A DNA stretch of 22,319 bases from Candidatus Fermentibacterota bacterium. Lineage in GTDB: Bacteria > Fermentibacterota > Fermentibacteria > Fermentibacterales > Fermentibacteraceae. Every line of letters starts with the position of its first letter. The first letter of the stretch is position 1. A program made the translations under genes and the position numbers. The notes below the pieces were generated by a model. The model searched no databases, was not told where the DNA came from, and saw only the letters and a list, made by a program, of their open reading frames with translations. The stretch is from NCBI GenBank assembly GCA_012523605.1, contig JAAYTY010000014.1:1-22319 (forward strand), read 5' to 3'. This document shows positions 15,034-22,026 of this stretch, piece after piece.

Positions 15034-16578
15034 TCACTCCGCCGACAGTGCCTGCTCCAGACCGGAGAGGACGGCGGGGTCGTATCTCCTGCCCGCCTCG
15101 GCCTTCATGGCCTCGAGCACCCAGCCCGGAGGGGCGGCCTGCGCGCGGGTCCGCCTGCAGCTCATCGTGCTGTTCACAAAGCCGTTGACGGTGCTGAGGA
15201 TCAGGCCCAGTCGGGAGATCTGATCAGTTCCCTCGGGATAGCCGCTTCCATCGAACTCCTCGTGGTGCTCCGCCACCATTCTCGCGGCCGAGTCGATCCC
15301 CACGGCCCTGCACAGGTCCGCGCCCTTGACGGGGTGCTTCCTGAACATCGTCTTCTCTTCGGAACTTATGGGTTCGATGGAGTTGATGACCCGCCAGGGT
15401 ATGAGGAGCTTGCCGATGTCGTGGAGAAGGGCGCCGGCCTCGAGTCTCTCCTTCGTCACGGCCCTGTTCAGCCCGTCATCGGCCAGCACCCGCCCGGCGG
15501 CAGCAACGGACAGCTCCATGACGCGCTTCGAATGATCGTCCTGCAGGTACTCGTCCCGCGAATCGGATATCGCCACCGCGGAGGCGAGCAGGTCCATCCC
15601 CTCGCCGGTGAAGAAGACGGCCCTGGCTTCGGAAGCCGGCTCGAGGGTCTGCCCGAGATTCAGCAGCTTCTCGATCTCCCTGAACTGACGGATCGAATGG
15701 AGGCTGAATCCGAGGCGCGATACGGCGTCGAACCCTTCCCTGCACCATGCCAGAAGAGCCTTCCGGTCTCCGTTGAGGACCGCGAGTTCGGCTCTCATCC
15801 TGCAGTGCTCGAGTATGGCCCCGAGCCCGCAGTTGCCGAGGTCGGCCGATTCCAGAATCGCCCCGGCCGGCTCCGTCTGCCCGCGGCTCAACCTCACAGA
15901 TGCACGCATGGAGGAGGCGCACAGCCTCTCGTCCGGGCCGGGCAGCTCACCGCACTGGTCGAGGAACTCCTCCGCCCTCGAGAGGAAGAACTCCCGCCTC
16001 CTCTCGTCGTCAGTTCCGGCAGCGATTCCCACATAGGCGCGCGCGAGCTGGAGCTTCGGGCACGATACGCCCCCCAGCTCTTCGCGCGTCAGCCTCTCCG
16101 ATAGATGCGAGAACACTGACGCGGCTTCGTGGAAGTCGGATGAGGCCAGGTGGAGCTCTCCCGAGATGGCCTCCAGCGCCGGGAGGCTGCCGCCCCCGTT
16201 CATCATCATGGCCTGGTCCATCAGGTCCCGGGCGAGGTGCAGGTTCTCTTCGTCTATGGCGAGGCGGGATGCCGCCTCCAGGAAGCGGGCACCCTCGGCG
16301 GCTCCGGCACACCTGTTGGCGGCCCATGCGCACTTCGCGAGGATGTTGATGGCCTGGATAGTGAACCCCGAGCGCGCAAGCCCGCCTGCGGCCCTGGACA
16401 CGAGGTCGAAACCGGGAGCTTCGTCGAACCTGGCCCTCTTGAAATCCTCCATGATGCCTTCGACGGCCTGGACGTGCTCCACGAAGGCGTGGAGATCCAG
16501 CTTCCTGATGTCCCCGCCCGACAGCGAAGCTATCCTCTCAAGAAGGAACACTGGTGATCGAATACCCGGTTTGTCCAT
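15034..16578 (-). CDS. HD-GYP-like signalling protein with helical-repeat N-terminus
   Basis: The 514-residue protein has a leucine- and alanine-rich helical N-terminal region (about 30-320) that looks like TPR-type repeats, then an HD domain at about 335-510. HD-GYP landmarks are present: His349, HDIGK (His386-Asp387), His415, HHEEFDGSGYP (His438-His439, DGSGYP 443-448). This family hydrolyses cyclic di-GMP using two or three metal ions. The usual final aspartate segment (V-D-x-F-D-A) reads VNGFVNS here, with Asn465, and the R-x-Y that follows is absent, so catalysis may be altered or lost. No sensor or membrane segment is seen, so I infer a cytosolic protein whose repeats bind a partner. 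ATG at 16578 has GGAGGGG upstream. It is convergent with the GNAT gene and divergent from selD. Confidence 0.85.
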   Translation of the reverse strand: MDKPGIRSPVFLLERIASLSGGDIRKLDLHAFVEHVQAVEGIMEDFKRARFDEAPGFDLVSRAAGGLARSGFTIQAINILAKCAWAANRCAGAAEGARFLEAASRLAIDEENLHLARDLMDQAMMMNGGGSLPALEAISGELHLASSDFHEAASVFSHLSERLTREELGGVSCPKLQLARAYVGIAAGTDDERRREFFLSRAEEFLDQCGELPGPDERLCASSMRASVRLSRGQTEPAGAILESADLGNCGLGAILEHCRMRAELAVLNGDRKALLAWCREGFDAVSRLGFSLHSIRQFREIEKLLNLGQTLEPASEARAVFFTGEGMDLLASAVAISDSRDEYLQDDHSKRVMELSVAAAGRVLADDGLNRAVTKERLEAGALLHDIGKLLIPWRVINSIEPISSEEKTMFRKHPVKGADLCRAVGIDSAARMVAEHHEEFDGSGYPEGTDQISRLGLILSTVNGFVNSTMSCRRTRAQAAPPGWVLEAMKAEAGRRYDPAVLSGLEQALSAE

Positions 16579-16602
16579 GTGACAGGCCCCTCCAGCCCCG
16601 CC

Positions 16603-16632
16603 ATATTCTGCACGGTGCCCGCGCCGGGTCAA
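16603..16632 (-). promoter_or_regulatory. Candidate promoter for the HD-GYP-like gene
   Basis: On the minus strand TTGACC (16632-16627) is followed after 18 bases by GAATAT (16608-16603), placing the start point about 15-20 bases upstream of the ATG at 16578. The -35 is good; the -10 is weak. Confidence 0.35.
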
Positions 16633-16670
16633 GACCAGACTCCAGCGCGGCTCGTCATTTGACAGGGGAG

Positions 16671-16680
16671 GGAGGTGATC
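16671..16680 (+). promoter_or_regulatory. Very strong Shine-Dalgarno deciding the selD start
   Basis: GGAGGTGATC matches the 16S rRNA 3' end over its whole length. It precedes ATG at 16690 (spacing 9-14 bases depending on the paired core). GTG at 16675 lies inside it and is therefore unlikely to be the start. No comparable site precedes any later in-frame start before the SelD active site. Confidence 0.75.
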
Positions 16681-16689
16681 GATCCCAAT

Positions 16690-17892
16690 ATGCGCAGGAA
16701 CCCGATCTGTCCCTGCACCAAGAAGTGCGAGCTGCACGGCGAATGCGATGCCTGCATGCAGGCCCATTTCTCGTCCGGTACGAGAACCGCCTGCGGCAGA
16801 ACCGCGGACGGCGGAAAGGCAGGTCCGGCGGCGGGCGGGGCTTCCTTCGAGAAGGCTGTTTTCCGGCTTCTCGAGTACACGCCCTGCGCCGGTTGAGCGG
16901 GCAAGCTTCCGCCGGACAGGCTGTCCGGAATGCTCGACATGATGCCCAGGATCGATTCCCCCGACCTGATAGTTGGAATCGAGTCCATGGACGATGCCGG
17001 CGTGTTCCGCCTGTCGGACGACTATGCCCTGGTGCAGACCGTCGATTTCTTCGCGCCCGCGGTCAACGATCCGCTCGTCAGCGGGAGGATAGCGGCGGCC
17101 AACTGCATGTCCGACATCTGGGCGATGGGCGGCAGACCGATCACGGCGATGAACCTGCTCGCCTTCCCCGCCGCCAAGCTTCCCGTCGAGGCGGTTTCGC
17201 TGCTCCTCACCGGCGCCGGCGAGAAGCTCGTGGAGGCCGGGACAGTCCTGGTCGGGGGGCATTCCGCCGACCAGAAGGACATCCTGTTCGGCATGAGCGT
17301 CACCGGCCTCATCCACCCCTCCAGGGCCAGACGGAACTCGACTGCGAGGGCGGGCGACCTCATAGTCCTGACCAAGCCGGTCGGATCCGGCATCCTCTGC
17401 ACCGCACTCAAGGACAGGCTCGTCGATGACGGCTTCCTGGCGGAGGCTGCATCGCACATGGAGCGGCTCAACATGTACGCATCAGGTGTTCTCTCGGGCT
17501 TCGACGTGAGTGCGATGACCGACGTGACCGGCTTCGGAGTCGCCGGGCACGCAATCGCGATGGCCCGCTCCTCCGGCACGACCCTGGAGATAGACACTTC
17601 GATGGTCCCGCTCATGGCCGGCGCTCTGGAGCTCGCCTCCCGTTACCTGCCGGGAGGCACCGGGCGCAACTTCGAGTACTGCTCCTCCTCGGTCGAGACC
17701 GCTCCCGGGATGGATGAGAGGATGATCGCGCTGATGATGGATTCCCAGACGTCCGGGGGGCTCATGGCGTGCGTGAGGCAGGAGCAGGCCGCCGATGCGG
17801 TTGCGGCCCTGCAGGATGCGGGAGACATGCGTGCGTCCGTCATCGGCAGGGTGCTGGCCCCGGGCGAGGGGAAACCGGTCAGACTGCTCTAG
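16690..17892 (+). CDS. selD: Selenophosphate synthetase SelD, selenocysteine-containing, with N-terminal Cys-rich domain
   Basis: SelD makes selenophosphate from selenide and ATP, the selenium donor for selenocysteine tRNA. I read the gene through the in-frame TGA at 16894-16896 as selenocysteine 69, giving 400 residues. The junction reads YTPCAG-U-AGKLPPDRL, matching the SelD active-site segment (E. coli Cys17-x-x-Lys20; here Sec69-x-x-Lys72). Downstream are DDAGVF, TVDFFAP, ANCMSDIWAMGGRP, GGHSADQKDILFG, TDVTGFGVAGH, PGGTGRNF and DPQTSGG-like DSQTSGG, all family landmarks. Residues 1-36 form an extra domain with Cys7, 9, 13, 19, 22, 35 plus His16 and His26, resembling small CxC-HG-CxxC proteins that I recall as DUF6485-like. 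ATG 16690 has the strong ribosome binding site. Treating TGA as stop would leave a 68-residue peptide and a SelD beginning at ATG 16930 without its catalytic residue. Confidence 0.85.
16894..16896 (+). other. selD: In-frame UGA recoded as selenocysteine
   Basis: This TGA lies where SelD proteins carry their catalytic Cys or Sec, three residues before the conserved lysine. The frame is open for 68 codons before it and 331 codons after it, with family similarity directly abutting both sides. I infer recoding by SelB and tRNA-Sec encoded elsewhere in the genome. Confidence 0.85.
16904..16934 (+). promoter_or_regulatory. Bacterial SECIS-like hairpin in selD
   Basis: CCGGACA (16912-16918) and TGTCCGG (16922-16928) form a perfect 7-bp stem capped by a GGC loop that begins 23 nt after the UGA. 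A lower stem AGCTT/AA-GCT (16904-16908 with 16929-16934) has a CCG bulge on one side and a T bulge on the other. A guanine within the first two loop bases and a UGA-to-loop distance in the high teens to thirties are known features of bacterial SECIS elements bound by SelB. Confidence 0.75.
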
Positions 17893-17940
17893 GAGGACCC
17901 CCTGCCTCTGCGAACGGGCCGTCCTGCGTGGATGCAGCCG

Positions 17941-17963
17941 GAGCCCGGAGGCCGCTCCGGCTC
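17941..17963 (+). terminator. Terminator-like hairpin after selD
   Basis: GAGCC (17941-17945) and GGCTC (17959-17963) pair outside GGAG (17947-17950) and CTCC (17955-17958), with one bulged C and a GCCG loop. The following sequence has only scattered T residues, so it would be a weak intrinsic terminator, ending selD transcripts before the tRNA gene. Confidence 0.45.
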
Positions 17964-18014
17964 GGATGATCCTGTTGCTATGCATATAAATGCCAAGGTC
18001 TTTCGGCGCCGAGG

Positions 18015-18043
18015 TTGACCTCCGACGGGCTGAACGCTAGATT
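18015..18043 (+). promoter_or_regulatory. Sigma-70 promoter for tRNA-Phe
   Basis: TTGACC (18015-18020) and TAGATT (18038-18043) are separated by exactly 17 bases, placing the start point about six to seven bases before the mature tRNA. An AT-rich stretch at 17979-17993 lies just upstream and could help as an UP-like element. Confidence 0.6.
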
Positions 18044-18056
18044 GGCGCGCACCGGT

Positions 18057-18132
<76 letters not shown>

Positions 18133-18146
18133 GGTTGCGTCTTCAT

Positions 18147-18162
18147 GGCCGGATTCACGGCC
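18147..18162 (+). terminator. Small hairpin after tRNA-Phe
   Basis: GGCCG (18147-18151) and CGGCC (18158-18162) form a 5-bp stem with a six-base loop, followed by TTCTCAT. It lies 15 bases after the tRNA and could end its transcript; the T-run is poor. Confidence 0.35.
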
Positions 18163-18195
18163 TTCTCATCGGAATGCCGCCGCTCCAGCCCTCAC

Positions 18196-18972
18196 CTACC
18201 TTTCCAGCAGCTCCAGGAGGCTGGAAAGCGTCAGTTCGCGCCTGATCCCGAAGCGGGTTATCGCGAAGTCGTAGCGGACCGGATCGTCCGGTCTGAGCTT
18301 TCCGAAACCCTCGGTGATCTCCAGCACGGTTCTCATGTCGCCCTGCTCCCTGGAAGTCATGCCCAGCGCCCGTCCGGCGCGGTGCATGTGCACATCCAGC
18401 GGAACGAGCAGATCGGCCGGAGAGAGGCAGGTCCACCCTCCCGGATCCACCTCGTCACGGCGCACCATCCATCGGAGGAAGAGATTCAACCTCTTGCACG
18501 CGCTCCCGCACGAAGGCATCGGAAGAAGGGTGCACCTTCCGGAAGATGCCCTCGACAACACCTCCCGGGCGAAAGACTCCATAGCCTCCACGGCGCTCCG
18601 GGCGCCGGCGAACATGCACTGCACACTGCCCCCGCCCTCGGCCTGCAGAGAGGACACTGCCGAGAGGAAGGCCGCCAACTCCCCGCCCGTGGTGAATCTG
18701 TGTCTGAAGTCTCCCAGCAGTGCGGACAGCCTCTGGCGGCTCGTATCGGACAGGAATGCGGAAGGGGCGGGTCCCAGAACGTCCAGAACCCGCCCCACGC
18801 TCTTTACGATCTGCTCCACCCTGCCGTAGGCCAGCCCCGAGGCCACCAGGCCGGCGATCTCCCTGTCGGCCGGGTTGTCGTAGGAATAGAGGAACTCCAG
18901 CGGATCCGGCTTTACCAGCTCTCTTACGTTGTAGCAGGCATAAAGCCTCTCCAGGGAATCCGCGAGAGGCAT
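18196..18972 (-). CDS. TIGR02757 family protein
   Basis: The 258-residue product matches the family annotated as TIGR02757 (DUF2400). It has an early SYDNPADREIAGLVASGLAYGRVEQI, a central RLNLFLRWMVRRDEVDPGGW, then LLVPLDVHMHRAGRALGMTSR, and a final GFGKLRPDDPVRYDFAITRFGI. The late HM-R and DPVRYDFA blocks are diagnostic of the family. The overall helical pattern resembles helix-hairpin-helix DNA glycosylases, but no function has been established that I know of. The GTG codon directly before the ATG at 18972 is an alternative start; the ribosome binding site is only a G-rich stretch. It is last in the run that includes rubredoxin, about 176 bases after the rubredoxin stop. Confidence 0.88.
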   Translation of the reverse strand: MPLADSLERLYACYNVRELVKPDPLEFLYSYDNPADREIAGLVASGLAYGRVEQIVKSVGRVLDVLGPAPSAFLSDTSRQRLSALLGDFRHRFTTGGELAAFLSAVSSLQAEGGGSVQCMFAGARSAVEAMESFAREVLSRASSGRCTLLPMPSCGSACKRLNLFLRWMVRRDEVDPGGWTCLSPADLLVPLDVHMHRAGRALGMTSREQGDMRTVLEITEGFGKLRPDDPVRYDFAITRFGIRRELTLSSLLELLER

Positions 18973-18992
18973 CACGCCCCGAGGCGATCCGG

Positions 18993-19133
18993 CTACAGGC
19001 CCTTCCTCTCCGCGACGGCTGCAGGAATCGTGTCGAGCCTGCGCTCCGTCCCGGCTACCCTCTCCTCCCCGCCCGCCGCTTCGAGGACGGGGATGCCGGT
19101 CTCCGTGCGACCGGACGAGAGGACCGGCGCCAC
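18993..19133 (-). CDS. Possible small ORF of 46 codons after rubredoxin
   Basis: A GTG-initiated frame of 46 codons fills most of the gap between the rubredoxin and TIGR02757 genes. Its codons show the same GC-rich third positions as real genes here. The predicted peptide is acidic/basic mixed, with no signal, membrane span or cysteine. It is in the same frame as rubredoxin, five codons beyond that gene's TGA. The nearest AAGGAG is 17 bases from the GTG, too far for a good ribosome binding site. I recognise no family, and it may be untranslated spacer. Confidence 0.2.
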   Translation of the reverse strand: MAPVLSSGRTETGIPVLEAAGGEERVAGTERRLDTIPAAVAERKGL

Positions 19134-19148
19134 GGTCTTCTTCGCGGC

Positions 19149-19307
19149 TCACTCCTTCGAGAAATCGCCCTTGCCTGCCCCGCAGACGGGGCATGTCCAG
19201 TCTTCCGGAAGCTTGTCGAACGGCGTTCCCGGGGCTATGCCGCCGTCGGGATCGCCGGCTGCGGGATCGTACACCCATCCGCACACGTCGCAGACGTATC
19301 TGTCCAT
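19149..19307 (-). CDS. Rubredoxin
   Basis: The 52-residue protein is a standard rubredoxin. YVCDVCGWVYD (Cys6, Cys9) and WTCPVCGAGK (Cys39, Cys42) supply the four thiolates that bind a single iron, and the spacer has the usual DPDGGIAPGTPFDKLPEDW. It acts as a small cytosolic electron carrier, often in anaerobes' oxygen or peroxide defence. ATG at 19307 has AAGGGGG eight bases upstream and lies one base after the preceding stop codon, so it is cotranscribed with the small unknown gene before it. No dedicated partner oxidoreductase (rubrerythrin, desulfoferrodoxin, flavodiiron protein) is visible in the window. Confidence 0.95.
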   Translation of the reverse strand: MDRYVCDVCGWVYDPAAGDPDGGIAPGTPFDKLPEDWTCPVCGAGKGDFSKE

Positions 19308-19308
19308 T

Positions 19309-19659
19309 CTAGACGCCCCCTTTCCCAGAAAGCCCCCATTCGCCGTCGGGCGCCACACGGTCCATCGCCGACCGGAACGCCTCCATCACGGCCGAGATCT
19401 CGTCCCTGCCGGCGCTGGTGAGGAGCACGATCCTGATCCAGCCCTCCTCCACCCTGTTCGCCGGCCTGCAGCACTCGTACTCCTCCACCATAGCCGGGGC
19501 GTCCAGGGGATGGCAGCGTACGTCCATGAGCAGGGATTCGCCCGCCTCTTCCATCTCCGCTATCACGGTGTCCATGAAGGAGAGCCTCAGGTCACCGTCG
19601 CAGGCGATCTCCTCCAGCGAGGCCAGATGCCGGAGCACGTCTGCAAGAGCCCTGTTCAT
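19309..19659 (-). CDS. Hypothetical 116-residue protein upstream of rubredoxin
   Basis: I do not recognise this small soluble protein. It is acidic overall, with predicted helices at about 1-40 (MNRALADVLRHLASLEE; FMDTVIAEMEEAGESLL) and a beta-rich middle (WIRIVLLTSAG) followed by another helix. Cys63-Cys64 (ECCRP) and two further cysteines do not form an obvious metal site. ATG at 19659 has GGGAG six bases upstream. Its stop codon is one base before the rubredoxin start, so it is probably a functional neighbour of rubredoxin. A 13-bp hairpin separates it from the membrane-protein genes upstream. Confidence 0.6.
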   Translation of the reverse strand: MNRALADVLRHLASLEEIACDGDLRLSFMDTVIAEMEEAGESLLMDVRCHPLDAPAMVEEYECCRPANRVEEGWIRIVLLTSAGRDEISAVMEAFRSAMDRVAPDGEWGLSGKGGV

Positions 19660-19674
19660 GTCCCGCTCCCGGAG

Positions 19675-19705
19675 TCTGCGGGCGCACCGGGAGTGCGCCC
19701 GCAGA
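19675..19705 (-). terminator. Perfect 13-bp stem-loop between genes
   Basis: TCTGCGGGCGCAC (19675-19687) pairs without mismatch to GTGCGCCCGCAGA (19693-19705) around a CGGGA loop. It lies between the stop codon of the membrane-protein gene and the ribosome binding site of the next gene. No T-run follows on the minus strand. It is either a U-less terminator or a processing/stability element that sets different expression levels on the two sides. Confidence 0.6.
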
Positions 19706-19716
19706 TCATCGAACCG

Positions 19717-20352
19717 TCAGTGGATCACCCTCAGCCAGTCGGCCAGGAGGAACTGCACCCTTCCGATGAGGAGGCTTATACGCCCCATCACGGTGAAGCC
19801 GAATGTAGCCCCGAAGCCGATCATGATCAGCCAGATCCCCACCCTGGAGCCGAGGCCGAAGAACGGCCCCTTGTGCGGCTTCGAGAAGAAGAAGTAGATG
19901 AGGGCGGCAAGAGTTCCCAGGACGATGACCGCCGTTCCGAGGGCCACATCCCAGGGTGTGCCCGGGGTGAAGACGGGGATTACGGTGGAGTGGATCTGTC
20001 TGAGGACAAGCGCCTGCATGTCCAGGGGGAAGGACACGCCCATGCCCGTGCCGAGCAGGAAGCCGATCGGGTAGCGCGAGAGCCACGCCACCTTCGGGAA
20101 GAACCTGGTGATGTAGAGAAGGCCGAGCGTTGCGGGAATGATCAGAAGCCACTCCTGCCCCGCCGCCAGCGGCTGTACGAGTCTCGGATAGAGAATCCGC
20201 TGCCAGGTGAGCACTATGGAGTAGCCGAGCGAGACTCCGACTACCAGATGTTCGGCGAGCCTGTAGAGCGGATTCTCCCTGTAGAGGAACGAGTAGATCG
20301 CCAGCGTGAACAGCGCCGCGACCCAGACCCCCGCGGTCTCGTAGAAAGTCAT
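19717..20352 (-). CDS. Conserved-type membrane protein of unknown function, 6 spans
   Basis: The 211-residue product has about six membrane spans (near 7-23, 33-50, 68-84, 93-108, 136-158 and 172-190). YRENPLYRLAEHLVVGVSLGYSIV after the first span is a distinctive amphipathic link. I have seen similar sequences annotated only as hypothetical. ATG at 20352 has GGAGG at six bases and lies three bases after the previous stop. It is the last of four membrane-protein genes that appear to form one unit. No catalytic motif is visible. A structural or channel subunit of a membrane complex is the best inference from the context. Confidence 0.7.
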   Translation of the reverse strand: MTFYETAGVWVAALFTLAIYSFLYRENPLYRLAEHLVVGVSLGYSIVLTWQRILYPRLVQPLAAGQEWLLIIPATLGLLYITRFFPKVAWLSRYPIGFLLGTGMGVSFPLDMQALVLRQIHSTVIPVFTPGTPWDVALGTAVIVLGTLAALIYFFFSKPHKGPFFGLGSRVGIWLIMIGFGATFGFTVMGRISLLIGRVQFLLADWLRVIH

Positions 20353-20355
20353 GCC

Positions 20356-21354
20356 CTACCTCCTCGCCTTCAGCGCCGTCTTCCTGTGGAAGCCTCCGGC
20401 GAAGAAGGCGATGTTGCCGAGGATCACCAGCAGGATGATCACGATGTGGGCCAGAGACTGGACGTCCATCCCGCGATACGCGTTCCCGGTGGCCTGAGTG
20501 TAGCCTCCTTCGGTCTCCAGGACCTCGTACTCGGCCGCCCCCCTCAGCCCGCCCATCATCCCCACGATCTGGCCGGACTGGATGTAGGGGAAGTAGTCGG
20601 TGGCCATGACCGCGGTCACGCCGAAGGCGACCGGCAGCCCGACCTTGGCGTTTCCGTAGATGACACACCACATGCATGCGCTGGAGCCGGCGAGTGTGAC
20701 AGCCAGGTCCACATCGCGGAGATTCTTATGTGCATGCAGCATGGGCATTTCCGGAACCGGGTTGCCCGACACGTCGGTGGGGTACTGCGCCGCGATGGAG
20801 CTTCCCATGCCGAGAATGACGAGGCTGAAGAGGGGCTGGTATCCCAGATGGGCGAAGTCAACGCCTTCGAAGACCCACCCGAGCGCACCTTCGGGAAGCG
20901 CGTTCCCGGCCGCCTCCCAGGCGGCCTCCAGGCTGTCCCTCCCGGCATGGCCTGCGGCCCGGAAGGGCTCCCAGTCGGCCCACCTCACCAGCGCGAAATT
21001 GCCCGGAGTCCTGGTGTCGAACACGCTTGCCAGCCCCTGGCCGGCCAGACCCTGGCCCAGCGGAGAGACGGCGGTAACGAACACGGGCACGTGTCTGGAG
21101 AAGGCATGCCGCAGCACGGCGATGCCCATGGGCTGGTTCTCGGCCTCGGTGCCCGGGTCGAAGTCCCATCCCACGAAGACGGCGTCATCCGCCTCGAGAG
21201 TGTCGATGAGCGAATAGACGCTCCTGACCTCGTCGGTCGGGACGACCGGGAGGCCCATCCGGATGAAGAACGGGACGATCACCACGACGCCGATCATGAG
21301 GAAGATCCAGCGCCTGTCTATGTTCAGCATCTTCTCCCAGGTGTTCGCGTTCAT
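20356..21354 (-). CDS. Membrane protein of unknown function with extracytoplasmic alpha/beta domain
   Basis: The 332-residue protein has one N-terminal span (about 14-35), a soluble region (about 40-190) and three C-terminal spans. The soluble part reads like alternating strands and helices: VYSLIDTLEADDAVFVGWDFDPGTEAENQ, then AVLRHAFSRHVPVFVTAVSPLGQGL and later PTDVSGNPVPEMPML. In topology it would lie outside the cytoplasm. The end has GLRGAAEYEVLE and QSLAHIVIILLVILGNIAFF, patterns I associate with a widespread uncharacterised family. ATG at 21354 follows AGGTGAG and lies five bases after the stop of the previous gene. I cannot name a function; a ligand-binding or sugar-nucleotide-like fold is only a speculation from the strand-helix pattern. 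Confidence 0.7.
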   Translation of the reverse strand: MNANTWEKMLNIDRRWIFLMIGVVVIVPFFIRMGLPVVPTDEVRSVYSLIDTLEADDAVFVGWDFDPGTEAENQPMGIAVLRHAFSRHVPVFVTAVSPLGQGLAGQGLASVFDTRTPGNFALVRWADWEPFRAAGHAGRDSLEAAWEAAGNALPEGALGWVFEGVDFAHLGYQPLFSLVILGMGSSIAAQYPTDVSGNPVPEMPMLHAHKNLRDVDLAVTLAGSSACMWCVIYGNAKVGLPVAFGVTAVMATDYFPYIQSGQIVGMMGGLRGAAEYEVLETEGGYTQATGNAYRGMDVQSLAHIVIILLVILGNIAFFAGGFHRKTALKARR

Positions 21355-21359
21355 GCCGC

Positions 21360-22004
21360 TCACCTGCCCGCTCCGCCGAGCCAGCCGCGCTCGACGCCGA
21401 AGATGATCTTGAGGCAGGTCGCGAGCATGCCGAAGCCCACTCCGAGCTCGATGGCGCGCTTCGCGGCCAGGTTGGGATACCTGAGTATCCACTGCCCGGT
21501 GTCGGGGAGCCAGCGCCCGAGCAGGTCGCCCACAGGCACCTGTCCCAGCATCACTATGACTGCGGCCAGGAGCAGGACGGTCGCGAGCAGCGACTTGGCT
21601 CTGAAGGCTCTGAAGGCCGCGCTGGCGATGTAGAATGCCAGCATGCTGAACATGGTCGCCTGGATGGGCACCTGGACTCTGGTGTACATGAAGTCGAAGA
21701 AACCGGGGAACTCGGAGCCGCCTCCGAGTGACGCCGGAACGAAGAAGGCGAAGATCGGCATGAGATATATGGGCACGAGCACCGCGATGCTGAACGGCCA
21801 GTTCTTCTCCCTGGCCCGGAGCTTGTGGTAGTGCAGCCTGGTGATGCTCCCCACTCCCAGTATGAGCGCGAAGCCCGACACAACAGGCGCCCATGAGGTG
21901 TAGTAGTCGAAAACATCCTGCGACACCTGGTGAGGGATGAAGTACTGGATGATCATGATCACCCCGCCAACCAGGGCCAGCATCAGTGGCACTGTTCTCT
22001 TCAT
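21360..22004 (-). CDS. Membrane protein of unknown function, 214 residues
   Basis: The product shows about six membrane spans: residues 5-22, 40-55, 70-88, then a loop with GGSEFPGFFDFMYTRVQVPIQ, followed by ATMFSMLAFYIASAAFRAF, LLATVLLLAAVIVMLGQVP and a C-terminal GVGFGMLATCLKIIFGVERGW. The ATMFS-LAFYIASAAFRAFRAKS block looks strongly constrained. ATG at 22004 has GGAGGT at seven bases. The gene lies 22 bases after the partial gene at the window edge and five bases before the next one. I know similar sequences only as hypothetical proteins encoded next to the same neighbours. Confidence 0.7.
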   Translation of the reverse strand: MKRTVPLMLALVGGVIMIIQYFIPHQVSQDVFDYYTSWAPVVSGFALILGVGSITRLHYHKLRAREKNWPFSIAVLVPIYLMPIFAFFVPASLGGGSEFPGFFDFMYTRVQVPIQATMFSMLAFYIASAAFRAFRAKSLLATVLLLAAVIVMLGQVPVGDLLGRWLPDTGQWILRYPNLAAKRAIELGVGFGMLATCLKIIFGVERGWLGGAGR

Positions 22005-22026
22005 TGCAGCACCTCCGTTCCCCGCG

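Noticed and set aside
16659..16664. Consensus TTGACA as a -35 box for selD
   Set aside because: The matching -10 position falls at 16682-16687 (ATCCCA), past the ribosome binding site, so it cannot make a translated message.
16675..16896. A stand-alone cysteine-rich 68-73 residue gene ending at the TGA
   Set aside because: The catalytic segment of SelD straddles this TGA in the same frame, so it is read as the N-terminal part of selD. GTG 16675 lies inside the Shine-Dalgarno sequence.
16579..17457. N-terminal extension of the HD-GYP-like protein across the selD region
   Set aside because: It is antisense to selD and reads as shadow sequence; ATG 16578 has a ribosome binding site and a plausible promoter.
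19149..19151. Rubredoxin TGA as a second selenocysteine codon
   Set aside because: The protein is complete at this point, with its four cysteines and a normal C-terminus; no family member is known to have Sec here. The downstream hairpin is short and likely by chance.
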